The notes beneath the pieces were generated by a model. That model saw only the letters and a list, made by a program, of their open reading frames with translations. It ran no database searches and was not told the origin of the DNA. This document shows positions 1-8,922 of a DNA stretch of 64,000 nt, one piece after another. The translations under genes were made by a program, and so were the position numbers. Each line of letters opens with the position of its first letter. The stretch's first letter is position 1. The stretch is taken from NCBI RefSeq assembly GCF_000335475.2, contig NZ_ANAH02000009.1, positions 186,001 to 250,000 of the forward strand. The letters run 5' to 3'. The stretch comes from Cystobacter fuscus DSM 2262. Lineage in GTDB: Bacteria; Myxococcota; Myxococcia; Myxococcales; Myxococcaceae.

Positions 1-2
1 GC

Positions 3-116
3 AGGCGCTTGCTCCCCTCGCGCACCAACCAGACCACATCGGCCCTGCACTCCGGGGTGGAACTGCGCCTCTTCCTTCTCTCCATGGACACTCCCTCCCA
101 TGTGGCCGACTTGTGA
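3..116 (+). CDS. possible C-terminal tail of a gene entering from the left
   Basis: The third plus frame is open from the window edge to a TGA at 114-116 and encodes about 37 residues ending SMDTPSHVADL. The composition looks coding, but the piece is too short to assign to a family. Bases 117-148 hold nothing I can recognise. It converges on the beta-mannosidase gene. It could equally be chance open frame in GC-rich DNA. Confidence 0.2.
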   Translation, partial: RRLLPSRTNQTTSALHSGVELRLFLLSMDTPSHVADL

Positions 117-148
117 GGTACGTCCACTAAAACGGATCAGGCCCATTT

Positions 149-2593
149 TCAGTCGACCGCCTGGCAGGAATAGAGGTCGCGCATGGTGAATTCCGCTTCT
201 GCCCCCTGTTCTGCCGGTGTGAAGAGAATGGTCTGGCTTTCGCCCGCGGTGAGATCGAAGGCATTGTCGGAGAACCGGCCCCCGATATCGGCCTCGAGCA
301 TCACGAAGAGTGCCAGTCCCTTGGACGAAAGCGTGATCTCGTAGCTGCCGTCGGCTCTCCGGACCGTGCGGGCAGCAAGCCCCGGCGGCTCCAGTTCGAG
401 CTGCTTGTAGGTGCCGTTGACGTGGTGCCCCCTTCCCGACGAACCGTCCGAAGCGGAATAGGACCACGCGAGCAGACGCCCCTCGGGCACGCTGCCGGCT
501 GGTAGCGAAATCAGCGTGGAGGCGGCATCCGGCCGGCAGGTGCCACGCGCGGTGGTTAGCGGCGAGCGTTGGCCATCCATCGAGACGGTGAAGAACTCGG
601 CCGAAACCTCGGTGGGGTGGGGGGTGTCATTGACCATGGCCATGTCGATCACCTTGCCGTCCGCTGACGGGATCGCGAAGAGGCTGACGGGCGCGAAGAA
701 GCGCCGCGCCTGATAATGCATGGCCTTCCAGTTGCCGCCGTGATCCAGGCTCGCCCAAGAGGCCACCGGCCAGGTGTCGTTGAGCTGCCAGATGAGCGTG
801 CCCATGCAATGGGGCTTCAGCGACCGCCAGAACTCGACGGCGGTCTTGATCGCCAGTCCCTGCTGGATTTGCGAGAGATAGACAAAGTTATGGAAATTAT
901 TTGGAAAGCGGAAATAGCGGAACATGGTGCCCGCGATGCGCTCGTTGCCGCCAGGATTCTTCTGGTGCACCTCCATCACCGGAGACGCGATGTTGATGTC
1001 CTTCTTGTCGGCGAACCGTCTGATCAGCAGGTTCGACGTATAGGATTGGAAGCCGAATTCCGAGCAGAAACGCGGCTTGACCGTGCGGTAATGGTCGAAC
1101 GACTTGTTCTCGTGCCAGACCGACCAGAAATGCATGTCGCCGGAGCCGTCGGCATGCCAGGCATCGCCGAAATCGAGATAGCCGGAAGACGGGCTCGACG
1201 GCCACCAGATGAGCTCCGGATTGGCCTTCTTGGCGGCGGCCTCGATCGTCCGGTTCAGCCGATCATAGGAGACGAGGTAGCGATCGCGGTTCTTCTGGGA
1301 GACCTCGAACCAGGTGAGTGCGCCCACGAGTTCATTGTCGCCGCACCAGAGCGCGATCGAGGCGTGATGCGAGAGACGCCGCACCTGGTAGTCCACCTCG
1401 GCCGCGACATTGTCGAGGAATTCGGGTGTCGAGGGATAGAGATTGCAGGCGAACATGAAGTCCTGCCAGACCAACAGGCCCAACCGGTCGCAGGTGTCGT
1501 AGAACCCGTCGTGCTCGTAGAAGCCGCCGCCCCAGACGCGGATCATGTTCATGTTCGCGTCGACCGCCGACCGCAAGAGCGCCTCGGTCTTCTCGGGGCT
1601 CGTCTTGGAGAAGAGCGCGTCGGCCGGAATCCAGTTCGCGCCCTTGCAGAAGATCTCGCGGCCGTTGACCTTGAAGGCGAAGCGGGAGCCTGCCTCGTCC
1701 TTGTCGGTGATGAGTTCGATCGTGCGGAGGCCGACCTGGCGGGTGACGGTCTCTCCAGGGAGCGTGACCTTGAGTGCGTAGAGCTCCTGCTTGCCGCTGC
1801 CAGCGGGCCACCAGAGGCGTGGCTGCTCGATGACGAAGCGCTGGTGGAGCACCGTCTCGCCGGCATTCGCTCCGCAATCGAGCCGCACCGTCTCGCCGTC
1901 GAATTCGAACTCGACTGGCAGCACGCAAGGGTCTACGGCGAAGAGGGTCAGGACGACATCGAGTTCGACCGAGCCGTTCGTCAGATGGCGCTGCTTGACC
2001 GTGAGATGTTCGATGCGTGCCGGGTCCAGCTTGCACAGCTTGACCGTGCCGTAGAGGCCGAGCGGCGCGAGCGCGATGTTCCAGTCCCAGCCGAAGTGGC
2101 ATTGTGGCTTGCGCAACATGTTTCCGTATGGAATCGGCGAGTTCCTGGTCCACGGCACCTCGAAGGGTTGCCGAGCATGGACCGCCTTGCCGGCCTCGAC
2201 TGGGGAGTGCAGGAGCACCTCGATCGTGTTCTCTCCCGCGACGAGGAATCTCGACACGTCGGGCCGATAGCGGCGGAAGCAGTTGTCGGCCTCCAGCACC
2301 CGCTCGCCATTGACGCGGACGGTCGCGACCGTGTCGACGAAATCCAGGTCGAGATACCAGCGTCCATCCAAATCGGAAGCGTCCAGCCGGAAGCTGCGCG
2401 AGAGTCTCCAATCCTCGTGCGCCACCCATTGCACCTCGGCTTCGTTCTTGCCGAAGTAGGGATCGGGTATGATGCCCTGTTCCTGCAAGGCGGAATGGAC
2501 GTCGCCCGGTAGGGTGATCTTGAGCGCCGGTCGCTGGCCTTCGGCATCGAGCGACCAGACGCCACCGAGGTCGATTTGGGTCGTTTCAGGCAT
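149..2593 (-). CDS. beta-mannosidase, glycoside hydrolase family 2
   Basis: 814-residue GH2 enzyme predicted to release terminal beta-mannose from manno-oligosaccharides. The N-terminal sugar-binding jelly roll is followed by an immunoglobulin-like domain and a TIM barrel. The acid/base Glu is in the ALWCGDNEL motif, where GH2 mannosidases have WCGxNE, and the nucleophile Glu is in FCSEFGFQS. There is no signal peptide, so it is probably cytoplasmic. The length is usual for bacterial single-chain beta-mannosidases. The sequence style (VWSLDAEGQRPALKITLPGDVHSA-type opening) reminds me of alphaproteobacterial/rhizobial homologues, so acquisition by transfer is possible, but that is inference. 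It stands alone, with no transporter or regulator beside it. The long antisense frame across it is a shadow of biased codon use. Confidence 0.9.
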   Translation of the reverse strand: MPETTQIDLGGVWSLDAEGQRPALKITLPGDVHSALQEQGIIPDPYFGKNEAEVQWVAHEDWRLSRSFRLDASDLDGRWYLDLDFVDTVATVRVNGERVLEADNCFRRYRPDVSRFLVAGENTIEVLLHSPVEAGKAVHARQPFEVPWTRNSPIPYGNMLRKPQCHFGWDWNIALAPLGLYGTVKLCKLDPARIEHLTVKQRHLTNGSVELDVVLTLFAVDPCVLPVEFEFDGETVRLDCGANAGETVLHQRFVIEQPRLWWPAGSGKQELYALKVTLPGETVTRQVGLRTIELITDKDEAGSRFAFKVNGREIFCKGANWIPADALFSKTSPEKTEALLRSAVDANMNMIRVWGGGFYEHDGFYDTCDRLGLLVWQDFMFACNLYPSTPEFLDNVAAEVDYQVRRLSHHASIALWCGDNELVGALTWFEVSQKNRDRYLVSYDRLNRTIEAAAKKANPELIWWPSSPSSGYLDFGDAWHADGSGDMHFWSVWHENKSFDHYRTVKPRFCSEFGFQSYTSNLLIRRFADKKDINIASPVMEVHQKNPGGNERIAGTMFRYFRFPNNFHNFVYLSQIQQGLAIKTAVEFWRSLKPHCMGTLIWQLNDTWPVASWASLDHGGNWKAMHYQARRFFAPVSLFAIPSADGKVIDMAMVNDTPHPTEVSAEFFTVSMDGQRSPLTTARGTCRPDAASTLISLPAGSVPEGRLLAWSYSASDGSSGRGHHVNGTYKQLELEPPGLAARTVRRADGSYEITLSSKGLALFVMLEADIGGRFSDNAFDLTAGESQTILFTPAEQGAEAEFTMRDLYSCQAVD

Positions 2594-2749
2594 TTCGTAT
2601 TCTGAGCAGAACCTGCCCGCCCTTGACCACCGCGGACGCTCGGTTCAGCTCGGATTGTACGTGCGTCGCTTCCGCTGTGCCCCTCGCCCACAGGGAAGCC
2701 GGGTCCCCGCCGCACGGCGGGATGCAACGGGGACCGCCTGGACGAAGCT

Positions 2750-3292
2750 CTACCTCAGCGAGGTGGGCGGCTCATACTCGAACGAGATGGACTCGTGAAA
2801 GTGTTGATAGAGCCAATGCCCATTGCGCTTGACCAGGACGAAGGTCGCGCGAGTGGGCTGCACGAGCTCCGCGCTCGCCGGCTTGTTCTCATAGACCCAG
2901 GTGTAGTTGCAGAAGGCGTAGGCCGTGTCTCCCGTCTGGAAGATCTGCAGATTGCTGATGTCTCCGCTCTTGATGATGAGCGTGTCCAGGAAGCTCTGGT
3001 AATAGGGGGCCAGATTGGTGACCCCGACGATGGGCTGGTCCAGCTCCGCCGCGACATACGTCACGCTGCTGGGATTCACGGTGTCCCAGAGACCCAACAA
3101 CATCTGCATGTCCTCTTGGATGAACCCGTTCGCGTAGTCCTCGATGGCCTGGCGGATGGCCAGCTCGTCGGCCGTCACCAGCCTCGCGATGGACTGGGTT
3201 GTTTTCGTCTCGCGGTAGGGTTCCGCCGCGTTGCCGCAGCCGAGGGCCCCCGTCAGAAGACCGATCGCGATGGAGAGTTGGAGAGTTCGCAT
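2750..3292 (-). CDS. NTF2/SnoaL-like lipoprotein
   Basis: A 180-residue exported protein when started at the ATG at 3292, which has AGGGAA just upstream. The longer open frame to 3598 has no signal peptide and is unlikely. The N-terminus MRTLQLSIAIGLLTGALGCG is a lipoprotein signal with the lipid-accepting Cys around residue 19. The mature part (IRQAIEDYANGFIQEDMQMLLGLWD, then ATFVLVKRNGHWLYQHFHES) has the pattern of the NTF2-like/SnoaL fold, whose members are small-molecule-binding or isomerase-like domains. Substrate unknown. Upstream is a 400-base divergent intergenic region shared with the Cys-rich protein gene. Confidence 0.7.
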   Translation of the reverse strand: MRTLQLSIAIGLLTGALGCGNAAEPYRETKTTQSIARLVTADELAIRQAIEDYANGFIQEDMQMLLGLWDTVNPSSVTYVAAELDQPIVGVTNLAPYYQSFLDTLIIKSGDISNLQIFQTGDTAYAFCNYTWVYENKPASAELVQPTRATFVLVKRNGHWLYQHFHESISFEYEPPTSLR

Positions 3293-3692
3293 GATTCCCT
3301 CGAAGACTAAATGGCTCACAAGTTGAACGACGATTCCCGGATGGTGCGGCCTTCGCGGTACCCGTTTCAGCGGCGGGATGCGCATTCGCCCACGTGCGAG
3401 AAGGGTGCCAATACTGCTTTCAGGCTTCGGAGAGGTGCTTTCGCGGTGGAAGCCCTTGGAATCGCTCGGTGTGTGGGGCGCGCGACCCCCTTCACGAGGG
3501 AGGGTCAATATTCGCTGACGAGTCAATCCCAACCCGGACACACGTGTCGAGCACCCACGGAGGTCGAATTCCTCTCGAAATCCTTGCGCGGCTCGCAAGG
3601 AAGTGCGTTCTCCTGGTCTGTTCCTGTCAATACCACGGAAGGAGGAGGGGTGTGGCGTGGAGGCTGGTCTGGTGGCGGGTTAGGCTCGGGGC
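3293..3692. other. 400-base divergent intergenic region
   Basis: Lies between the start of the NTF2-like lipoprotein gene (minus) and the Cys-rich lipoprotein gene (plus), so it should carry both promoters. I see no gene, tRNA or convincing sigma-70 promoter. Short open frames on both strands here are out of register with any recognisable protein. Confidence 0.4.
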
Positions 3693-4154
3693 ATGGCCTC
3701 CGCATCGACCCCCAAGAAAGCCTCGGGCAGTGGTTGTGGTTCCGTGTTGCTGGGTCTGGTGTTGATCGGTTCCTGCGCGATGTGCACCGCACCGGGCACC
3801 CGGGCGCCGACGACTCCGCCCCCTGCCTCCCCCGTGATGCAGGTACAACCCACCCCGGCTCCGGAACTGCCGGCTCCCGTCCCGGGCAAGAAGAAGAAGC
3901 GGACGGCGAAGGTGAGTCCGGACGTGGTGCCCACGAAGCGTGAGCCAGCGGAGTCCACATCCGCTCCAACAGCGGCGATGCCGGATGTGGACCTCACGCG
4001 AGAGCCCTCCCGGACGTGGGACGCTCCGCCGGAAGAGCCCGCCTCTCCGCCCTCTCTCGGTTGTTGCAAGGTCTGCACGCGAGGGTGTCCGTGTGGGGAT
4101 TCCTGCATCTCGTGTAGCAAGACGTGCCGCCGGGGTCCCGGGTGTGCGTGTTGA
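3693..4154 (+). CDS. Pro-rich exported protein with a C-terminal Cys-cluster
   Basis: 153 residues. An N-terminal hydrophobic stretch (SVLLGLVLIGSCAMC) looks like a lipoprotein signal, with LIGSC as lipobox. A long Pro/Ala/Lys-rich linker follows (about residues 32-120). The last 32 residues hold ten cysteines in CCKVCTRGCPCGDSCISC... ending GPGCAC. Small bacterial proteins with a C-x2-C-x3-C-x-C-x3-C-type tail of this kind (CGDSCIS...C..GPGCAC) recur in proteobacteria; their function is unknown and metal binding is only a guess. The start is the ATG at 3693, and its ribosome-binding site is weak. The design suggests a Cys knot displayed on a flexible stalk from the membrane. Confidence 0.65.
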   Translation: MASASTPKKASGSGCGSVLLGLVLIGSCAMCTAPGTRAPTTPPPASPVMQVQPTPAPELPAPVPGKKKKRTAKVSPDVVPTKREPAESTSAPTAAMPDVDLTREPSRTWDAPPEEPASPPSLGCCKVCTRGCPCGDSCISCSKTCRRGPGCAC

Positions 4155-4171
4155 AGAGGACGACCGGACCC

Positions 4172-4300
4172 CTCCTGTCCACGGAGGCGGGCTCCCGGCT
4201 GGTCGCGAAGGGCTACGGGCTCGACCGCCCCGTTCGGGAAATCGGCACTCCCGAGGAGCGGCGTGAGAACCGCCGCGTCGCGTTCATCATGGAGCCCTCG
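4172..4300 (+). pseudogene. relic of an OmpA C-terminal domain
   Basis: One frame encodes a fragment reading SRLVAKGYGLDRPV followed by TPEERRENRRVAFI, the diagnostic end of the OmpA-like peptidoglycan-binding domain (GYG..RPV...T.E.R..NRRVEF). The rest of that domain and any barrel or lipoprotein N-terminus are missing, and the frame continues into unrelated residues. It directly follows the Cys-cluster gene, so a deletion probably joined the two. Seen directly: the motif. Inferred: a broken gene. Confidence 0.6.
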
Positions 4301-4659
4301 GGCGCGGCACCGAAGCGCCGAGCCCTCGTGGAGGGCGCTGCCCCGCTCGACGAGGCCTCGAGCCGCGTCGCACGGGGCACCGCTTTCGATTTCCAAGAAG
4401 ATGAAAGCCGTGTGGTTCAGCTCGCGGCGATCCGCTGGAGTGTCCGAACCCACGACAGGGCGTGGGAAGAGGGTGGAACCCTGCGGTTTCCATGCTCCAT
4501 GCGCCAGTGAGGTCTTAAACGGAATGTAGGTTTCGCTGGATTTTCAGCTATTCTTGATTTAAGCGTATCTTCTGCTCGATGTCAGGTGCGAGCGCGGTGA
4601 CCACTCCAGTCACCGTCGGGCTGGAGTTCCCCGCGGTGTGTCCACCCGAGGAGATGTTC
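4301..4659. other. intergenic stretch before the hydrolase gene
   Basis: About 360 bases with no recognisable gene. Around 4515-4580 the DNA is locally AT-richer, the likely promoter region for the hydrolase gene at 4660. No clear hairpin terminator is visible. Confidence 0.4.
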
Positions 4660-5685
4660 ATGGACTTGAGAAGGTTGGGTCTGGTCGCCGTATGGCTCGT
4701 GTGTACCACGCCCGCGTTCGCGGAGGCTCCGCGGGAGCAAGGGCCTGAAGCTGGCCGCTCCCTCGATCCAGAACAGGCCCAAGAGGGTCTTCTCTTGGAG
4801 CACCAGTACGCGGACATCAACGGCATCCGCATGCACTACGTGACGCAGGGTGCCGGTGAACCCATCATCTTCCTCCATGGCTTCCCCGAGTATTGGGGCG
4901 TCTGGAAGAAGCCGCTCGAGGAGATGGGCAGGGACCATTGGGTCATCGCCCCGGACATGCGTGGCTACAACCTGAGCTCGAAGCCGGCCGACGTGGAGCA
5001 GTACCACATCGAGAAGTTGGTGGCGGACATCCGCGCGCTGGCGGACCACCTGAAGATCAAGCGGTTCACCCTGGTCTCGCAGGACTGGGGCGCGCTGGTG
5101 GGCTGGAGCTTCGTGCTGCGCCATCCCGAGTACGTGCGCCGGTTCGTCACCATCAACATCACGCACCCCGCCCTCTTCAATCGGGACCTGCGCGAGGACG
5201 CCGCTCAGCAGCAGGCCAGCCAGTACATGCTGCTCTTCCGCTCGCCCGAGGCCGAGCCCTTCATCATGGCCGATGACTACGCCTTCGGGAGGCAGGGGAT
5301 GATCGATGCCGCCCGGCAGCTGGGTGCCCAGATCTCCGCCGAGGACGAGGCCGAGATGATCACCGCCTGGAAGCAGCCGGGCGCCATCACCGGCGGGCTC
5401 AACTACTACCGGGCGGCGCGGATCGGTCCTCCCGATGGCCAGGGGAGCCTGGGTGGCAGCAACCTGTTGGACGGGCTGTATCCGCAGCAGCTTCAGGTGT
5501 ACCTGCCCGTGCTCTTCATCCACGGCGAGATGGACCCCTATCTCTTGCCGTCTGGCCAGGTGGGATTGGAGGAGTACGTGCACGACCTCACCTTCCGGCG
5601 CATCCCCGATGCCGACCATTCGGTCACCCTGGAGAAGCCGGAGCTCGTCACGCAGTTCCTTCGCGAGTTCATGCTGGAGAATTAG
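4660..5685 (+). CDS. exported epoxide-hydrolase-like alpha/beta hydrolase
   Basis: 341 residues from the ATG at 4660, which has GAGGAG six bases upstream; the longer in-frame start at 4579 would hide the signal peptide (LRRLGLVAVWLVCTTPAFAEA). The alpha/beta hydrolase core shows HGFPEYW (oxyanion region), SQDWGALVGW, where the nucleophile is Asp as in epoxide hydrolases and haloalkane dehalogenases, an acid in HGEMDPYL, and the catalytic His in DADHSVTLEKPE. A predicted cap domain lies between. The likely reaction is hydrolysis of an epoxide or similar electrophile in the periplasm. Substrate unknown. It precedes the GH18-like gene by 40 bases on the same strand, so the two may be co-transcribed. 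Confidence 0.8.
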   Translation: MDLRRLGLVAVWLVCTTPAFAEAPREQGPEAGRSLDPEQAQEGLLLEHQYADINGIRMHYVTQGAGEPIIFLHGFPEYWGVWKKPLEEMGRDHWVIAPDMRGYNLSSKPADVEQYHIEKLVADIRALADHLKIKRFTLVSQDWGALVGWSFVLRHPEYVRRFVTINITHPALFNRDLREDAAQQQASQYMLLFRSPEAEPFIMADDYAFGRQGMIDAARQLGAQISAEDEAEMITAWKQPGAITGGLNYYRAARIGPPDGQGSLGGSNLLDGLYPQQLQVYLPVLFIHGEMDPYLLPSGQVGLEEYVHDLTFRRIPDADHSVTLEKPELVTQFLREFMLEN

Positions 5686-5725
5686 CTCCAGCAGGGGATA
5701 TCCCATCATTGCAGGGGAGCACACC

Positions 5726-7330
5726 ATGTCGAAGTCGAAGCAACTCTCGTCCCGCCTCCATCCCGCCCGCCGAGCTTGGCCGACGCTCGCCGCCCTCACC
5801 CTGGCCGGCATCGCGCCGGCGGCCCATGCCGATTCGATGATCTACGGCGGTGGCCCGTTCTATTCCGGCGGCACCGCGGTGATGGACGACCTGCGCGGCT
5901 CGGGCTTCACCACCGTGATGTTGTGGAGCTTCCACATCGAGGACAACGGCGACCTAGTCTACAACGACATCCCGGTGGTGAAGAACGGCGCCTACATTGG
6001 CGACCCGGCCTGGCCGGCGCGGCTGGCCACGCTCAAGACCGCGCCAACCTCGGTCAAGCGCATCGAGGTGTCGACCGGCGCCTGGAGCGTTCCCGATTTC
6101 GAGCGCATGGCGCGGCTGGTCAACGGCACCGCCGCTGGCTGCGGCAGCACCCTCGTCTGCGGTACCGGCAGCAACAGCATCCTGTACCGCAACTTCCAGG
6201 CGCTGAAGGCCGCCACCGGTGCCGATGCGGTCAACTTCGACGACGAGAGCGCCTACGACCTCGCCCCGACCACCCAGTTCGGACAGATGCTGATTGGCCT
6301 GGGCTACAAGATCACCTTCGCGCCCTACACCAATCAGAGCTTCTGGAAGAGCCTCAAGGACAACCTCGGCAGCGCGGTCGACAACATCTACCTGCAGGTG
6401 TACGACGGAGGCGCCGGCAACAATCCGGCGAGCTGGAACACCGCGATGGGCATGACCGTCGACCCGGGCCTGTGGTCGCGCCACGGCACCGGCTGCGGCA
6501 GCGGCGACAGTCCGGCCACGGTGCAGAGCAAGATGAGCAACTGGAAGGCCTCCGCCGGCATCGGCGGCGGCTTCATGTGGCTGTATGACGATATCCAGAA
6601 ATGCTGGTCGCAGGGCACGACCGCGCAGTACGCGGCGGCGATCAACACCGCGGTCAGCGGCAACACCCCGCCGGTGGCCAATTTCGGCGTCAACGTGAGC
6701 GGCTTGACCGCGACCTTCAGCGACTCCTCCAGCGACAGCGACGGCAGCATCGCCTCGCGCAGTTGGAATTTCGGTGACGGCAGCGGCTCGACCGCGACCA
6801 ACCCCAGCCGTGTCTACGCCAGCGCCGGCAACTACGACGTCAGCCTGACCGTGACCGACAACGGCGGGGCCAGCCACACCAAGAGCCAGACCGTCTCGGT
6901 CGGCGCCGGCTACGTCAACCTGGCGCTCAACAAACCGGCGACCGGCTCCAGCGCCTGCAACAGCAGCGAAACGCCGGCCAAGGCGGTCAACGGTAGCGTC
7001 TCCGGCGGCGGCACTGACAAGTTCTGCTCGTTGACCTCTCCGTCCTGGCTTCAGGTCGATCTCGGCTCGGTACAGACGGTCCGCAGCTTCGTGGTCAAGC
7101 ATGCCGGCGCGGGCGGCGAATCGAGCACCTGGAACACCAAGGCCTTCACCATCCAGACCTCCAGCAACGGCACCAGCTGGAGCACCCCGGTGACGGTGAC
7201 CAACAACACCGCCAGCACCTCGACCCACTCGATCAGCGCCACCTCGGCGCGCTACATCAAGTTCAACGTGACCACCCCGACCCAGAACGGCGACCCGGCG
7301 ACGCGCATCTACGAATTCGAGGTGCGCTGA
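5726..7330 (+). CDS. secreted GH18-like protein with PKD and F5/8 type C domains
   Basis: 534 residues from the ATG at 5726 (AGGGGAG upstream). The signal peptide ends near AAHAD. Residues of about 37-310 resemble a TIM-barrel chitinase-like catalytic domain: TTVMLWSFHI, then ADAVNFDDES where GH18 enzymes have DGIDxDxE, and a closing GGGFMWLYDD strand. A PKD domain (about 315-395, WNFGDGSGSTATNPSRVYAS) and a C-terminal discoidin/CBM32-like domain (about 400-534, NLALNKPATGSS ... YIKFNVT) follow and are typical polysaccharide-binding add-ons. The GH18-like assignment is tentative; the D-F-D-D-E variant should be checked for the catalytic Glu. The protein is probably secreted for polymer degradation. 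Confidence 0.7.
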   Translation: MSKSKQLSSRLHPARRAWPTLAALTLAGIAPAAHADSMIYGGGPFYSGGTAVMDDLRGSGFTTVMLWSFHIEDNGDLVYNDIPVVKNGAYIGDPAWPARLATLKTAPTSVKRIEVSTGAWSVPDFERMARLVNGTAAGCGSTLVCGTGSNSILYRNFQALKAATGADAVNFDDESAYDLAPTTQFGQMLIGLGYKITFAPYTNQSFWKSLKDNLGSAVDNIYLQVYDGGAGNNPASWNTAMGMTVDPGLWSRHGTGCGSGDSPATVQSKMSNWKASAGIGGGFMWLYDDIQKCWSQGTTAQYAAAINTAVSGNTPPVANFGVNVSGLTATFSDSSSDSDGSIASRSWNFGDGSGSTATNPSRVYASAGNYDVSLTVTDNGGASHTKSQTVSVGAGYVNLALNKPATGSSACNSSETPAKAVNGSVSGGGTDKFCSLTSPSWLQVDLGSVQTVRSFVVKHAGAGGESSTWNTKAFTIQTSSNGTSWSTPVTVTNNTASTSTHSISATSARYIKFNVTTPTQNGDPATRIYEFEVR

Positions 7331-7442
7331 CCCCGCCGATTGCGTCCACCGAATCTCCGGGGGGGTGCCCCAGCGAGGCCTCGCCGCCTCGCTGGGGCCC
7401 TGGGAAAGGTGTCCCCGGTAAAGGCCGGGAAAGATGTCAGCT

Positions 7443-8588
7443 CTATGGGTCACTCCGTTTGTTCGTGGTGGCGCCCATGCGCTGGAACGCCGCCACCCGC
7501 TCGGAGGCATTGCGGCGGATGTTCATGTAGAAGAGCTGGAACTCCACGGGATGGTGGTTGCCCTTGCCCAGCACGTGGTCGAGCAGCCGGCTCATGAAGT
7601 CCCGTGGCAGGTCTCCGCCGACGAGGACCTCCAGCTTCCCTTCCTTGCAGTGCGCACCGGTGAGACCTGGCATCTCCTGGGGTGGGGTTGTCTCGAGGAA
7701 CACGGCTCCTTCATTTCGCTCCCGTGGGGCCGGTTCCGTGTCGTGCCGCCAGGTCAGGGGATTCACGCAGAGGGAGGGGTCCCCCGTGGACGCCGTGTCC
7801 GTGACGGAATCCCGTACCTGGATCCGCTCCGTATAGCCGGCACTGCGTGCGTTCCAGCTGATGAGACATCCGGTCTGCTCGGGTGACGCGCAGAAGGGAA
7901 TGTCGGGAAGACTCCGCCGGAGTGCACCCTCCGGCAGCGGAATCCCAATGAGATACGCGGCGACGAGCTGGTGTCGGAGTGGCGTCCCGCTCACGGCCTC
8001 ACGCAGGAGGCGTCTGGCATGGACGGTTCCCTGGCTGTGTGCCGCGAGGATGAAGGGCCGTCCGTGATTGTATCGCTCCCGCCAGTAGCGGAACGCCGCG
8101 GCGACGTCCTGGTAGGCGAGGTCCACCGCGGCCTGTCCCTCGTCGCTCCGCCTGGTGAAGGCGGTCAGGTTCGCCTGCCGGTAGCGAGGCGCGTAGATGG
8201 CGCAACAGGCGTTGAAGGCGCTTGCTTGAATGAGTGTCGCCACCCGATCGGTCGCCGTGTTGAGGGCGACATCATCGACAGGGCCATTCCACTCGCCACC
8301 GACATACGTGGTGGGATGGATGTAGAAGACATCCACGGGGGCCTGGGATTGCTCGATGCCCGGGCTCGACGGGAGCACCGTGTCCGCGAGGTCATGGAGT
8401 TCGGGAAGCGCGCTCCAGGCGGAGGGCAGGGTGTAATCGGGCGGCGCGGGGGGATGCGCCTCGTTGAAGGGCGTCCTGGGGGTGACCGACCACAGGAAGA
8501 TGGACGCGAAGTTCATCACCAACAGCACCCCCAACAGGGTGCACGCCGAGAGCGTGGCGGTGATGGCACGCCGGAACTTGTTCCGCAT
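7443..8588 (-). CDS. DUF3089 alpha/beta-hydrolase (lysophospholipase-like esterase)
   Basis: 381 residues from the ATG at 8588; the open frame runs on to 8921 only through the tRNA region and is not coding there. An N-terminal signal anchor (ITATLSACTLLGVLLVMNFA) places it in the envelope. Diagnostic DUF3089 segments are VDVFYIHPTTYVGG with ...WNGPVDD, and the nucleophile elbow AAHSQGT. Family members are serine esterases of unknown natural substrate. It lies just downstream of two tRNA genes on the same strand. Confidence 0.75.
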   Translation of the reverse strand: MRNKFRRAITATLSACTLLGVLLVMNFASIFLWSVTPRTPFNEAHPPAPPDYTLPSAWSALPELHDLADTVLPSSPGIEQSQAPVDVFYIHPTTYVGGEWNGPVDDVALNTATDRVATLIQASAFNACCAIYAPRYRQANLTAFTRRSDEGQAAVDLAYQDVAAAFRYWRERYNHGRPFILAAHSQGTVHARRLLREAVSGTPLRHQLVAAYLIGIPLPEGALRRSLPDIPFCASPEQTGCLISWNARSAGYTERIQVRDSVTDTASTGDPSLCVNPLTWRHDTEPAPRERNEGAVFLETTPPQEMPGLTGAHCKEGKLEVLVGGDLPRDFMSRLLDHVLGKGNHHPVEFQLFYMNIRRNASERVAAFQRMGATTNKRSDP

Positions 8589-8676
8589 CCTGGGACGATA
8601 AGGAGGCCGAGCGGAACCTGTCAAAGCCGCCAGCCCCTTCTGCTTGCAGCCGACAGCGGATGGACGTGTCGTGGAG

Positions 8677-8750
8677 TGCCGCGGGCGGGATTCGAACCCG
8701 CACCTTCTGCGTTCTGAACGCAGTGCCTCTACCCATTGGGCTACCGCGGC
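8677..8750 (-). tRNA. tRNA with CAG anticodon (nominal Leu) but a short variable arm
   Basis: A clean cloverleaf on the minus strand: acceptor stem 7 bp (8744-8750 with 8678-8684), D arm GCC/GGC, anticodon stem 5 bp around loop TTCAGAA (8712-8718), a 5-base variable region, and T arm GCGGG-TTCGAAT-CCCGC. The discriminator is A (complement of 8677), and CCA is not encoded. Anticodon CAG reads the Leu codon CUG, and A73 fits Leu. However, bacterial tRNA-Leu normally has a long type II variable arm, which is absent here, so the charged amino acid is uncertain. The plus-strand reading would give CTG (Gln), but the T-loop orientation fits only the minus strand. Confidence 0.8.
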
Positions 8751-8768
8751 GTGTGTTTGGACTGCGAG

Positions 8769-8843
8769 TGCCGGAGGCGGGATTCGAACCCGCAACCACC
8801 AGACTCTCGATCTGGGGCCTCTACCAGGTTGGGCTACTCCGGC
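8769..8843 (-). tRNA. second short-variable-arm tRNA, GAG anticodon (nominal Leu), C33
   Basis: A cloverleaf 18 bases upstream of the previous tRNA on the same strand and clearly its paralogue: identical T arm (GCGGG-TTCGAAT-CCCGC), similar D arm, A discriminator, no encoded CCA. Acceptor stem 8837-8843 with 8770-8776. The anticodon loop TCGAGAG (8804-8810) gives GAG at positions 34-36 (Leu CUC) but puts C at position 33, where U is almost invariant. A one-base shift would restore U33 and give CGA (Ser). Both Leu and Ser tRNAs should be type II, yet the variable region is five bases. It is either a decaying gene or a non-canonical tRNA. Confidence 0.65.
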
Positions 8844-8922
8844 ATGGAGCACTGTTGCGACGATGAACAATCCAATCGCATCCAGGAGCTTGTGCTGCGA
8901 GGGTTGGACCCGGAAAAGCAAG

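Noticed and set aside
716-2512. 598-codon open frame antisense to the beta-mannosidase gene
   Set aside because: A by-product of high GC3; no domain, and the minus-strand gene has full GH2 motifs.
8677-8750. Plus-strand reading of the first tRNA as tRNA-Gln(CTG)
   Set aside because: The anticodon arm is nearly palindromic, but the T-loop order and acceptor ends fit only the minus strand.
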